A stretch of 64,000 nucleotides of DNA from Agapanthus africanus (lineage: Eukaryota; Streptophyta; Magnoliopsida; Asparagales; Amaryllidaceae), in NCBI GenBank assembly GCA_030015575.1, contig CM057344.1, forward strand, positions 590,062,410 through 590,126,409, in the 5' to 3' direction. Below, one piece after another: positions 1 to 12,119 of this stretch (positions are counted from its first letter, which is position 1; each line of letters begins with the position of its first letter). Under the pieces are notes generated by a model. The model was not told the DNA's origin. It saw nothing but the letters and a program-made list of their open reading frames with translations, and did no database searches. Position numbers and translations under genes: made by a program.

Positions 1-479
1 GGGACAGATACTATTTGGTGCTATCTGTCCACCTCTCCGAAGATGCCAAGTTGATTTATGGCACCATGTATCGGAGATTTAAACGGATGCGGCTGATGTA
101 GCAGACTTCGTCAGATTCCCCCTCGTTGAGGGGTTTTTGATTGTGGGGACGCTCTTCCCTGCAGGCGCAAGCCCCTGCAGTTAATTACGCTACCGCATCG
201 CGGTAACCACTTTCTCCTTCTCCAGATGGTTACTTCGTGTCGTATGTGTTTGTTTTGTTTTTGGTTGCCCGTGGATTGTATACGGAGACTAATTTATGTT
301 GTCGCCCGTAGGGCATGGATTAGTCCAAATCCGTATTTTCTTAGATTTGGGTTTGGGTTGGGTTTAAGGATCGTTAATCTCATTTGAGACCAAGATCAAC
401 TTAAACGTTTGTTAAGGATACGTTAGTCTAATTTAGACTAAGATCTACTTAACAGGATCATTTAGATTCAACAAAAGAG

Positions 480-730
480 CATTTGGGCTCTATTGTTTTA
501 GTTTAGGGATATTACGGTCCAAGAGTTTAAGGACATCATAGTCCATGGAGTTTAAGGACATCATAGTCCATAGTTTAAAGACGTCATAGTCTGTAAAGTT
601 TAAAGACCGTCATAGTCTATGAGTTTAAGGACCTCACAGTCCATGGTAGTTTAGAGACATCATAGTCTGTAAAGTTTAAGGACATCATAGTCTATAAGTT
701 TAAGGATCCCACAGTCCGTGGAATGTCTGG
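480..730 (-). repeat. GGAC-N6-GTCC dyad array in LTR D
   Basis: About eight degenerate units of roughly 25-30 bases. The best preserved contain GGAC, six bases (ATCATA), GTCC, followed on the minus strand by TTAAACT. The same array type occurs in the LTRs of A, B and C and in the post-pol spacers of B and C, so it is a family-wide module rather than a chance repeat. Function unknown. Confidence 0.75.
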
Positions 731-2289
731 TTGTCGGGACCCGTCACCTCTCTGAAGACGTTGAAGGATTACAACGACATATATCAAAGGAGTGATGAGA
801 TGTACCCTTGAACCAATGTTGGTTGGGAATATCCGGGAATCACTTTGAATGCCATATGAGATGATCAGTTTTGGAAGTCAAGAGTATAATTGGGGTTCAG
901 TTTTAAGGGATCTTGCCTTTGGAAAACTTAGCTAATTTAGGCTAAGATTGGCTTGAATATAGTGTTAAACACTAGAGTACATTCGGCGCTCACGTGCTCC
1001 TAGGTGAGGCACTTAAAGAAGTGTTAAACACTAAGACTGAAGTGCTCACGTGGGGCGCCTGAAGATTGGGCCTTACTTCTTTTATTTTACTCCCAGAATA
1101 TATAAGCGTAACACTTGATCTTTATGGACATCACGTGTGGGCACGTGATGGGTACCCATGCATTGGATATTAAAAGTATTTGTTAGGGGTCACGTGGGGA
1201 CACGTGAGGGTGCCCATGCGTTGGATATTAATCCTTCAGTTTTACCCCATTTTCTCTTTAAAAAGGTGTTTGTCAAGGGTCACCTGGAGACACGTGAGGC
1301 ATCCTTTAGGTGGGCATTGCCCTTGGGTAGAATCTTCTTTTGTTTGATAATTGCTAGGGGTCACGTGAGACGCCCAAAATCTGTTCTGCCTTGAATTTAC
1401 TCCCTTTTTTATTTTAAGAAGTTTGTTCAGGGGTCATGTAGGAGCACGTGACCCAATTTCATTCGTTCTCTTTTGATAATTGAGGAGGGGAGTCACGTGG
1501 TCACATGTGATCAGGTTGGGTACTGATCTCTTTTACGTGCATGGAGAGTTAGATCTTTTGTTTAAGAATTAAATTCTTTGATAGGGCTAAACCCTAATTT
1601 TATTTAGAGGAATTAAATTCCTATGTGTTTGAAAGAATTAAATTCTTTAAATCCAATTCTCCCTCTAAGTTTTGGATCTGTATGGCAGAATCTCCCCGAT
1701 GAGAATTAAATTCTCAACTTGTGGGGAGATCTACTTCTGCAGATCTTCAACCAGAGAAAGAACTAAGTTCTTTTTTAGAAGAGTTAAACTCTTGGTTTTG
1801 AGAATTAAATTCTCTTTTATTTTTGTGGAAGCTTATGGAATGAACTCCTTCCTTCTCTTACCTAAAGTTTTCTTTCTCTGAAGAGATCTTCTTTTCTCTC
1901 TGGAGAATTAAATTCTTTTTTTTTGTATTTACTCTCTGTTGTTCTTATTGTCCCTCTTTCTTCCTTCTTGGCTCCTATTTAAAGGAGAAATAAACGAATC
2001 AGTTTGTTTAGTCAATCTTTCATTGAAAGATTTTTGATTGATTTTATAACCAACATGATCTTTTAGATCATTTGGTGAATTTTATTTACCATTGAATTTT
2101 TAATCCAAAGATATTTTATTTGTTGTTCTTGGCAAATTTTAGGGAAATATTTCCTTGTATAGAATCTTTCTATAAATTGGTGATTTTTTAATCACCGTTG
2201 GATTTTTAATCCAACGGTGCTCCCATTTACAGAGTGCAATCTTTTTTGTTTAGAAAGATTTAGAGAAATATTTTTCCAATTAGGGCTTT

Positions 2290-2705
2290 TGAATCCCTTT
2301 AATTAGAATTTAATTCTATTAGTTCAGAAGGTTTAGGAGTCTATCACGTGTTGGCACGTGACCTCACTGATTAAGCAATTAATCAGAATTTAATTCTATT
2401 GGTTCAGAGGGTTTAGGAACCCATCACGTGTTGGCACGTGACCCCACTGATTAAGCATTTAATTTAGAATTTAATTCTATTGTTTCATAGGGTTTAAGAG
2501 TCTATCACGTGTTGGCACATGACCTCACTGATTAAGCAATTAATTAGAATTTAATTCTATTGGTTTAGAGGGTTTAGGAACCCATCACGTGTTGGCACGT
2601 GACCCCACTGATTAAACATTTAATTTAGAATTTAATTCTATTGTTTCAGAGGGTTTAAGAGCCTATCACGTGTTGGCACGTGACGCCACTGATTAAACAT
2701 TTCCA
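2290..2705. repeat. Five-copy ~80-bp tandem repeat with paired CACGTG boxes
   Basis: Five units of about 80 bases each carry a TCACGTG-TTGG-CACGTGA core (CACGTG near 2345, 2425, 2506, 2586 and 2666, most with a second CACGTG 10 bases on) plus the short palindrome AGAATTTAATTCT. CACGTG is the G-box bound by plant bHLH and bZIP factors; whether these are used as such is inference. Confidence 0.85.
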
Positions 2706-3116
2706 ATTATTTATTTTATTCAGTGCCTACAGGCTTTGCCTATAAATGGTTACGTGTCTGCACGTGATGCCCGGTCACGTGTGGGCACGTGATGCCCGGT
2801 CACCTGTGGGCACGTGAGGCCTTATTTGAGGTTTTTCCTGCTGCTTTATTTGTATTTTATTTAGTTCCTCATGAAGGAACAAACGCTTTTAATTCCTTTT
2901 AATTAGAATTTAATTCTATTAATTCAGTGGGTTCAAGAGCCTATCACGTGTGGGCATGTGACTTTATCAATTAGGCATTCAGGTGTAGATAGAATCTGCC
3001 CATAAAAGGTCACGTGTTTGCACGTGAGGCCCGGTCACGTGTGAGCACGTAATGCCCCATTTGGGAATTTTCCTTGCTGCGTTATCTGTATTTTATTTAA
3101 TTCCCATGAGGGAACA

Positions 3117-3229
3117 AGGACATATGCAACCTTATCATATGTAAGGACAATGTTTATGTTCCTTAGCCATTTTTTATAATTGGGTCCCGTCAGTTTATTT
3201 TTCTCTAATAGAAGCTTAAGTCCAGTCAT
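3117..3229 (-). pseudogene. Copia gag, N-terminal fragment (element E)
   Basis: Reads on the minus strand from ATG at 3229 for about 37 codons: MTGLKLLLEKNKLTGPNYKK, then a WLRNI...VLTYDKVAYVL stretch. The L-x-NY-x-x-W-x-R/K pattern is the hallmark of the N-terminus of Ty1/copia capsid proteins. The frame is then cut by the LTR of element D at 3116; residues read beyond that point are LTR sequence and not gag. The start is preceded by a leader that also precedes the coding region in element G. Fragment only; it cannot encode a capsid. Confidence 0.8.
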
Positions 3230-5529
3230 TGGTATCTGCCATTAAGCGAGAGAAAAGAATACACTCAGCGATAGCTCTTGCAAAGATTTGATTGGTTATT
3301 TATCTTATCTAATCGATGTCTCCCACTGCTTTTATCAAATTTTCCTTCAAATCTTAAAAATAAAATTAGCCAGGATTAATTACATTCTATAAGTTCGCCA
3401 ACCGGTCAGCCAGGCCAGTGTCGGTAATTTGAGAGAGGTTCCCCGTGCTTTCGCACGGACCTAATTAAAATAAACCTCGTTTCCCTAGAGGCATAACCCC
3501 GTTGACACCTTTCTAGACACTTACTGGATTACCTAATTGTAAAGTGCAAAACTCTCATGGGAATAACTTTTACTCACAGTGGGATTGGGATTCACCTATC
3601 AACATAGAAGGTATGCAATCTCATTGCAAATTTCAACTCTTGAAATTGCCAATATGGTTTTTACCCCTAACATCTTATGACCTTAACTATGGTCAACAAA
3701 TCATAAGCACTAGTCAAGTTCTACCCATCATTTCATGATTAATTAGACCAATTCATATGACTCTTAACTATGATCAACAATGTTATATAAATGTCCTAAT
3801 CAATCGCATCATATGCTGTGTAGGAAGATATCACTTAGCTACCGTACACTACGCCTTAACTATGGTCAACAAACGTAGCACGAATACTAAGTACTCTACT
3901 TTCTAAAATGACGGAGGGTTGTGGATGGTTTTTATAAAAACCTTTAACGCTTTGAACTTGATCTCGTTGTAGAACCAAATAATTTAAAAGGAGTAGCTTA
4001 AGCTCCGCATTTTTGAAACTTGCTTTTTAAAAAAAGGCCGAGTAGATTTCAAATTCAACTCTACAACATCTTAAGGTTTCTTTTCTTTATATTAATCTCA
4101 TTAATGTAGTCCCATCATATAAGTTCCTAAGCATCACAGAAAGAAACGAAAATAGAACGTACGCTTATACCATCCACACTCGCCACGGGGTCCAGTCATA
4201 CACCGTTAGGTTACTTAAATAATGGAAAAGCGAGGGCAGGACTAGCGCGGATGCAAAACATAAGCAACGTTTATTATATATCATACATATAATATAATAA
4301 CATTCGTCTCACGCAGTTAATATGATCACATCACATAGTCACAGCAGAAGCAGATATATGAAAATATAGGATATACTAGGAGGTCCGTATTTTATATTAA
4401 GCCAATGATAAAAAATACGGATTCCACGGTCGTGATGAATAGCCAAGCCCACATTCCTAGACCCTTACGAGAGCGGCAAGCAACCCTGCCAATTCTAGAG
4501 TTAGTAGACCCGTTCCCGACTTCTCGAAATGGCCTCCCACTGGACTCTAGAACCCGGTCACTTGTGCTCCCTATCTTGGGCCTATCCTAACGCGGAAAAG
4601 TAAATAATATACATCAATGGTGACATCATCCTCAACCCGGAAGTGTCCCAATAAAAGAATATTACATACATAGAATTTTACATGAATGAAAAAGAAAATC
4701 TCTCATCTCACATAAAACCCCCGGCTATTCAATCACGACGATTCTATACATCATATCAGAACAGCAACGGAATAATCATCACAGATCATCAACGTAAGTA
4801 AATATGCGTATTTCTAATGTCTTCGACATATAGCAACGACATTAGGGATGCACATATTACACTTACGGTCGCAGAAAAGAAATGTAAAACTACAACAGTT
4901 AGAATCCGCTCTTATCCTCAGACATCATAAACCCGGAATATCTCATATTCCGGATTTCATGCCTAACCTCATAAATCTAACATTTAAGTCTCGAAATGAA
5001 AACACCTTTTCATAAAGAAGATGGGTAATTCAACAAGATTCCCGATTATCAATGAGATTGAAATGTTAGATTTACAAACAACCAATTAATTTTCTCAAAA
5101 CTAATTAGTGTAGATTCCAAATATTGTATCACACATAGTAACTGTCTGGACGATATTAAACATTTTGATCGACATCAAATTTTTTTTCAAGCCACAGAGA
5201 CCTCAACACCTTGAGCCTCAACAAAAATATCCAGAAACTCATAAATATCAAAATAGAGCAGCACTGAAAAAAATGAAACCCTAAATCCCCTAATGTGCGG
5301 CGAAACCACGGCTAACCTAGGGTTATGTCGCGGTTCCGTGACCATTATTGGGAATTGGGTCTTCGAATTTCATGGGGTTCCATATATTTACCTGCACGAT
5401 TTTTTGAATATTTTTATTCTGCAAAATACCAACTTTTGGAAAAATGTACAGAAACCATGAAAAATCCGTATTTTGATTTCAATCGAACACTTTTAACATC
5501 GTCTAAACTACCCTAAAGCTCCAGCTTGT
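3230..5529 (-). other. Untranslated leader of copia element E
   Basis: No supported gene. The reverse complement matches the leader of element G (58263-61094): shared blocks include the CACGGGG/TTCGCACG stretch near 3440 versus 60910 and the ACACTTACGGTC stretch near 4860 versus 59270. Near 3660-3900 the leader carries three copies of a motif reading on the minus strand as TTGTTGACCATAGTTAAGG, the equivalent of a repeated motif at 60485-60680 in G. Short open frames here are not conserved between E and G. Confidence 0.7.
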
Positions 5530-5540
5530 CTCTGATACCA
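5530..5540 (-). other. Second PBS-like motif of element E
   Basis: Minus strand reads TGGTATCAGAG, preceded by CTTACA, exactly as at the true PBS 218 bases upstream in element orientation. The related element G has the same duplication. Possibly a duplicated LTR-end/PBS segment. Confidence 0.6.
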
Positions 5541-5746
5541 TGTAAGTCAGGCAGCCACCCCATCCAATGAGGTTGCCGTGGCACCTACAGGTCCCTCAGC
5601 AGTTACTTTTATGCATGCCCCCTCGCGAGGACTACAACCCGCCGGAATATCATCCGGTCTCGGGACACCCTGGGGGTAAGAGCCTATACTTCGCCATACT
5701 GTCACATAGTGAGAACCTCCCATAGGTCTATATCCAATACCTAGTA

Positions 5747-5758
5747 GCTCTGATACCA
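5747..5758 (-). other. Primer binding site, element E
   Basis: Minus strand reads TGGTATCAGAGC immediately inside the LTR end ...CTTACA. This is the standard plant initiator-Met tRNA primer site of Ty1/copia elements. Confidence 0.9.
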
Positions 5759-7690
5759 TGTAAGTGTGTCTTAGCATCTCTACAAGTGTTTAAACTATAA
5801 TATATGATGTATTTTCAAAAATCAAGAGAGCTAACGCACACAAGCCACGAATTGAACTAGAGATTAGGGTTAGTGTCATATACAAAAGTGTCTAACACTA
5901 AGAGAAAAAGAACTACAACCTTTGTAGACCACTCCTTCTCTTCTATATCTCCGTGTAGTAGTCCTTGGGCTCCACTCAAAGCTTGGAACAAGTCCACTTG
6001 AAGCCTTATGTGTCCACGATGATCCACCCGGAGTTCCTTATACTCAAGCTCTTGCTTCACTTGAACTAAGTAGAAGTGAGGCAAACAACCTATACAAGTG
6101 TTCTAGACTAATATAGATTGATGAAGTGGGATTTTTCTCACTATTAAACCTTTCTTTTTCTTTCTCTTTTACTCTCTTGAAAAAGGGTAGAGTGCTAGGA
6201 GGAAGAGGATGAACTAATGGCTAAGCTTGAGATTATATGAGCGAGAGAGAGAGAGTCAAACTCACACTAATATATATATTGATCCATGGAAAATATCTTA
6301 GATATTTTATGAGAGTGAGTTAGAGGAGAATTAAATAATGAACCATGGTTAGTGGGATATTTTAAGAAGAGTGTAGAACCATGACTTCATTATTCAATTT
6401 CCATTTACTCAAAATCAATAAACATCTAATATCTTTCTATGTGAGTCTAGCATAGCCATGTCCAATGTATCATCCACCATGATACATGCACACATGTATA
6501 TATGTATATAAATCCATATAAATTTACATACATACATGCACACATAAAGAAAGGAATTACTAATGAGCAATTAGTCATTATATTAAATCAACACTTGATT
6601 TAATAATCCGGTCACATATAACCCGACTAATAGAAAACGCCAGATTAAAATACGGTATCATATACTCGTATTTAATCAAGCTCCCGCACATATCTCCATA
6701 TGTGCCCCACTTCGTTTCGCCTGAGCTCGGAAACCCTTATGTGGGACTCTAAGACTCGTCAATACGCTAGCAGTAGGCAGTGATCATATCAGATACCTAC
6801 AAACCATCAGCGGTACTAGCTGCACATAATGGTTACCCAGGTATTGAGCGAACAGAAGAACAACAAGCGAACTTGTCCAAACTCTCGTAGAGCCAACCAG
6901 CAACACTTACCGTACAGTCCGGTCTCTTCGTCTGATATGTTGCATATTGAGTCTAAGGATGGTATCGTCGAGCCCTAATAACTCAATAAATCATGCCGAT
7001 GTATGGCCTATAAACGGTCGAGAAACTACTGATAACATTTATCAGTAAATCTCATCAGCCCTGGCCAGGGACTTGCAGTTATAACCAATCGCGCATAATG
7101 TAACATCGACTCCCAATACCGGGAAAGACGAAACCCCTCCTATCGCTCATTGCCTCTATGTGTCTCGGGATTGTACCCAAAAACCACCTATTTTTACGAC
7201 TCAGTAGAGCCGTGGTAGGGTGGAAATCAAAGCACAGTGGGAAACACACAAGACTCTATGACGATCTCGGTCTGCTAACTAACCTCTACAAGTGTCACCT
7301 GAGAACTGCTATTCGACGATAGATATAATACCATATAGGAGTTCTCGGCGAGTCCGTTCAGTATACTCAGTCTCCAATGAGCACCCGTATACAATCTTTG
7401 GTGTCAAACACCAATGGATATGTGATCATCCATCGCCCCCTCAACCGGATCAAGAAACGAATACGCTAGTCTACACTGGAATATCAATACCCCGTCTCGA
7501 TACATCCACAACTAGGAACAATTAAGGATATGCTTATAGACTACACATGCCCCACTAGTATGATCTGCATCATAATCATGGTAATCAAGCTGATATCCTA
7601 AGGGCTTTATCAACATGTAACAAATGAACAGTATACACAATCAAGTGAATATGTTAAGATAAAGAGCAACCAGATAGCATACTATCATGT
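5759..7690 (-). mobile_element. 5' LTR of copia element E, main part
   Basis: Matches the reverse complement of G's LTR (about 55890-58030): shared landmarks are the ATGATAGTATGCTATCTGG block (7663-7685), the block near 7080-7110 and the ACTATAT-rich stretch. It ends at 5759 (TG...CA convention, CA on the minus strand) next to the PBS. The last five bases (catgt, 7686-7690) are the left copy of the target duplication of inserted LTR F; the LTR resumes at 12036. Confidence 0.85.
7686..7690. repeat. Target-site duplication of F, left copy (CATGT)
   Basis: Direct 5-base match to 12031-12035 on the other side of F; removing F and one copy restores a continuous copia LTR that aligns to G. Confidence 0.85.
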
Positions 7691-9513
7691 TGTAACATTT
7701 CAGGAAAATAAAATATTTTATTTGGGAATTTAAAAAAATTAAATAATGAATATTATGAATATTTTAAAGTATGGAGATTTGTTTTAAATGATATGGTATA
7801 ACTATATACCGAAAATTTGGAAAATATTTGGAAAATTAACACAATTATTGATTTCGAAGGCATTTATGTGTTTTGGGCATTCTATGAATTATTATACGAT
7901 TAATTGTAATGGATTATTTACTAAACTCGATTAGTATTTACCATTTTGCATTGAGTATACTATGTGCATGACATGCAACATGACATGTTGCAAATGCTTA
8001 TTTCATATTTTGAGCCATTCTTCATGTGCATGCATATATGGTTCTTGATTTTGTTGTTTTTCAAAAAAAAAAGAGAAGAGATAAAAGAAGAAGAAGAAGA
8101 ATATGTGGCATGGCATGGGGACAAGGAGGTATGGGCTAATGAGGGTGTGAGAGAGAGAGAGAGATATTTCCTCATCCCACCATGGTTCATCTCTTCTTCT
8201 TCATTTTCCCTTCTTCATTTTCCTGACCTCCTCCCTCCTCACCATCCGCCTCCTCTACCCCACAAACCACCATCAAAACTTAGCTTAAACACCTTACTCC
8301 CTTCACAAAAATGGTGCACAACCTCACTACAAACCCTATGGAGGCCTCAAGTTTGGATTTTGAAGACTTTGAGCAACTCAAGAAAATTCTTGAGTTGCCA
8401 AATGAGGTAAATCCTATGTCTTTAGTTTAATTTTTAGACTTTCTAACATCTTAGTGTAGTTTTGTGTTAAACTTGTCTAGATTAGCGATATTAGAATATT
8501 CTAAAAAAGGAATTAGGAGATATTATGGTTTGCCAAGATGTTAATGAGGTTTAATTGTGATCACAAGCCCTTGTGGTGCTTTTATCCTGGACCAAACCAG
8601 TGACTAAAACCCCAAGACATGAACTTAGAAACTTTCCATGTCGGTTTTGTGATATTTCTAGAGGTCTACAGGAAATCTGGAGTAACCCGAGACCTTTATA
8701 AAAAATCAAACATATACATTAACCTAGTTAGATCAATAGGAGACCACCACGAGAAGACGAGACCAAAATTCAAAAATTGGGCCGGCGGGGGCGGTTACTG
8801 TAGCACTATTGGTCGGCCAGAATTTGGTTTTTGATGTTGGGTTTTGTCCTGTAGCTCACACTCCTCATAACTTAGCCACTTTATTTTTTGTTTTATTCCA
8901 GATTACCTGAGGCAAAATCTGGGAGCGTTTGAGTTAATAATAGCAATTGTTTTCCGATTTCTAAAACATGGATTTTGGCATTTAAATTGTGGATTTGGTC
9001 GTTGGATGTTTGTACGTCAATGACGAGGGTTCTATGATTATTTTGCATTCGTAGGCTATAGGTTCTAACCTATGAGCACTTCGCATGTCGTGTCGATTTT
9101 TGAATCTGATTTTAATGCGATACGATGTATTTTGTGATATGTAGGCACCCTCACGTGGACATCGAACAACAAGGAAGTGCGTGGTGTCTTTGACTTCGGC
9201 AAGCGAGGATCAAAGTGAGTAGATGTATATCTACGGAGGAAGTCGGTTGGATGGCGTATAGCACCCCCGCAAACGTAGAATAGGGTTATTACCTTATTAT
9301 TGTTATGGGTTTTGGATGTGACATTGGATACTTGGTGAGTATGGTATTTAGAAGACCTTAGGTTAGATTAGGTTGATTTAGGAAGACCTATCCAGAGGAT
9401 GATTATCTTGGAAGCGAATCACAGGTTACATGTAGTCACACACACACGCACGCGCACACACTTATTTTTGTGTTTATATGTGTGTATATATATTCATGTA
9501 TGAGTGTAGGTTT

Positions 9514-9550
<37 letters not shown>

Positions 9551-12030
9551 CACACATACATGCATATACACGTGAGATGAGGATGGTATATGTTACTTAG
9601 AGATGAGTCGATATGATCGGGGATGATGTCGTGAGGTTGGATATGTGTTCGAGTCATGATATGATATGTGACGTGATATTACAGTGGGTCGTTGGGCGAT
9701 GTGTATTCATACAGACGATAATATGTGTTGATGATATTGGAATGTACTAGACTTTGGAACAGTACCCCTAATCCTGATATTGTACGATAATGATACCATA
9801 TGATTAATGATGTTTATATGATATTTGACCGTACCCCCGATTTTTGGGATGTCGTATGATGGATTTTACCGTACGAGGTATATATATGACGATTGATCCA
9901 CACTCTTAACTCGAGGATGCCGTACTATATATTATACAGTACGTGACGTTATGAGGCTGGATCGCCGATTACTAGATATATCGACTCGGTTTATATACTT
10001 AGATTTTCTTCTCCTTCCGGCTAGTTTCTTAGATAGCCTCTTAGTTGTTTAGGTAGATGCTAGACTAGGCTCAAGTCATACCTATTTTCAAACTAACGAA
10101 TCGTGAGTATTTTTAAAGACAGCCGAGGGATACTGCGGATTTGATTCCAAGAACGTATCTTTTCTCAAAACCCCATAGCCCCTACTTTTCTAAAAACCAC
10201 CATTCATGCCATTTCAAAAACACTAAAACCGTATGACTCGTACGCTGATGGGTATATTCTATAAGGTTACTTTTACTTTTCATCTTTCTGTTTTATTTAT
10301 GGTGTTCTCATCGCATTGCATATTTATTACATATGTTTTCTTTAACTATTATGATCTCGTTTGTTAGGACACCAACACCATTACCGATGATACGTATGTC
10401 CACGAACACTTGCTTGCCGGCTCACACACATCATCATCGGTATTTGCCATGTCACGTACACTTTAGAGAATATTACTTCATTAATATAACTTGCTAGCTG
10501 ATAGTCCCAATATATCATTACTATGCTAGTTTAGATATTGCATTCTTTACTTAGATACCCATGCATGTGTATATTCATTTATCATGCAATATTATGAGGT
10601 TTTATGCCGGTAATTCATTGTTTATTGACTCTCGATTTTTGGATTTCGGATATTCCATGAGATTTCTGGACTTGGAGAAACCGCAAGGATTTTATAAACT
10701 CATTATCATTTCTAAAAATAGAAATTTGCGGTTTTCTCGTGATATGATGTGTGTTGTGTCCACTATGAGTTTTCTCGGTTCTTGAGCTGTATCACATACC
10801 CGATTTGAGGAGGGGGATGCACCATCTATGGGTACATGGTGGATCCGGTGCGGTACCCCGGGGCAAGAGGATCGTATAGAAAGGCGTTGAGTCCGACAAG
10901 GGAGCACTACCGACCGGTGATATTTGGTTCGGCGGTCATCCGGAGGAGACCGACCGTAGTCGTGAGATTTGATGATATTGGCCGATCCGGACTAACGGAG
11001 CCCGAGATATTGAGGATATTGTGTCGATATTTGACACGGAATTTTCTGTTGATTTCATTGATGATACTTCGGTTTTTACACTAAAATCTTACTGAGATAA
11101 GAAAACAGTTTTCTCGTATAAGATGTATTCTGCTTTCATTCTTAATGCATTCGTACATCATATATGTGACATGTTGCTACCTGAGGCACTGACACGAGCA
11201 CTTAGTATTACACTTATATTTAGATGATTACCCTTGCCACTATTAGACGTTTCAGGGTATATTATGAGGACATTACTGTATGACCTAGGAGATAGTCATA
11301 CTTTCGATTTCTGCTCGGTGATGTCTTCTACTCATGAGTTGGCAACTCACCCCGTTGTGCCATATTTTCTTGCAGGTTTTGCCGTACAGGTTCTGTAGCA
11401 GCTTGCTGGCACTTCACTTTCTTCCGGGTGATTGCTTTGGTGGGTGGGTTCACTTGCATCGTGACCACCGTTGTACTTTTATTTATTTCAGTTGTATCTA
11501 GTAATCTCCATCAACCGGACTTATATATTTAGTAGACTTAGAAAACCACAGTTGTTTATTCTCTCGATCTTAGAGTCGCGCTCATATATTATTATGGTTT
11601 TCTAGCTTCCTTGATGATGTTGAGTTCTTTACTTTCTTTCTGAGTCTTGATCCCCGCCCTTCGGCGTTGTATATTCATTTTATCTTGCGTGGTTGTTCCG
11701 CCATTTGGGGAAGAGCTAGCTCCCGTTTGGGGATACCTTTTATTATATTGCTTGTACCATTTTCGGGTTAAATATACAAAAGAGGTGCTGCCCAAATTTT
11801 CAATAACGAAAATGTTTTCATGTTAGATACAAAGACTGTGTTTTCATATATCATTACTTATATATTTAAAGAAGGAACCTGATTTCGTTAAACCTTATTT
11901 CAAAACTTCACCTCCACTATTTTCCCTAAAAGATTTAGATTTCTGGGCTTTTGGCTTACTTGAATTAGATGGGGTCCTATAGAATTCACATGATTCAAGT
12001 GCCAGTCACGTGCCATTTCGGGTTGTGACA
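7691..12030 (+). mobile_element. Element F: 4.3-kb solo LTR, probably of a chromovirus-type gypsy element
   Basis: Bounded by TGTAACATTTC at 7691 and GGGTTGTGACA at 12030, with 5-base duplications CATGT on both sides, inside the LTR of E. The TGTAACA...TGTGACA termini and blocks such as GTTGGCAACTCACCCCG (11338-11354) resemble LTRs of plant Tekay/Del-type chromoviruses; this family assignment is from memory and is tentative. No internal gypsy coding region is present, so it is read as a solo LTR left by LTR-LTR recombination. No gene is supported within it; frames such as 7964-8410 are low-complexity. Its 4.3-kb length is large for an LTR. Confidence 0.75.
9436..9560. repeat. CA/CG and TATA microsatellite
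   Basis: Interrupted runs of CA with CACGCG, a TATGTG stretch and a second CA run at about 9513-9538 followed by TATATATA. Simple-sequence DNA within solo LTR F; open frames here are artefacts. Confidence 0.9.
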
Positions 12031-12119
12031 CATGTCGAGCAAGAAAGTCCTCTATATATATACATGTCCAAGCATTCACCATACAAATAATGGCTTCTAG
12101 GGCATATATATATCCAACA
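12031..12119 (-). mobile_element. LTR of copia element E, outer ~85 bases, after target duplication
   Basis: 12031-12035 (catgt) is the right copy of F's target duplication. 12036-12119 aligns with the reverse complement of the first ~90 bases of G's LTR (shared GAGCAAGAAAGTC, TGTCCAAGCAT and TCTAG-GC blocks). The TATA-like run and the ATG at 12090 therefore belong to an LTR, not to a host promoter. Confidence 0.85.

Larger units (their letters stand above)
1..3116 (-). mobile_element. Element D: Tat-type gypsy LTR (minus strand), cut by window edge
   Basis: Long terminal repeat of a Ty3/gypsy element read on the minus strand; its body lies left of the window. Bases 1-360 are the reverse complement of the LTR ends seen in elements A, B and C (for example near 18850-19200), including the GC-rich block with the CTGCAGGCGCAAGCCCCTGCAG-like palindrome near 163-180. 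The right boundary at 3116 is the LTR start, TGTTCCCTC on the minus strand, directly abutting copia gag coding sequence, so D inserted into copia element E; the adjoining bases 3117-3121 (aggac) are the expected target duplication, but its partner is off-window. A minus-strand TATA-like CTTTAAATAGG lies at 1976-1986. The LTR is rich in short palindromes and CACGTG boxes. Identity as LTR is clear; the exact left end is not in view. Confidence 0.85.
3117..12119 (-). mobile_element. Element E: Ty1/copia retrotransposon (minus strand), 5' part, interrupted by F and D
   Basis: Right to left: 5' LTR (12119 to 12036, then 7690 to 5759 after skipping inserted F), primer binding site, about 2.5 kb of untranslated leader, and the first codons of gag, where element D cuts it. 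The right boundary was found by matching the reverse complement of 12036-12119 to the first ~90 bases of the related element G (from 55805): both contain the GAGCAAGAAAGTC-like block and end in ...CAACA or its equivalent. E inserted into the gypsy pol fragment X; gtcgt at 12120-12124 is the likely target duplication. The remainder of E is to the left of D, off-window. Confidence 0.85.

Noticed and set aside
7960-8410. 148-residue plus-strand frame and 76-residue minus-strand frame
   Set aside because: Low-complexity GAA/GA/CTC-rich sequence inside solo LTR F; no recognisable domain.
11592-11795. 67-residue minus-strand frame beginning MGSTSFVYLTRKW
   Set aside because: Lies in LTR F with no homologue I recognise and no supporting context.
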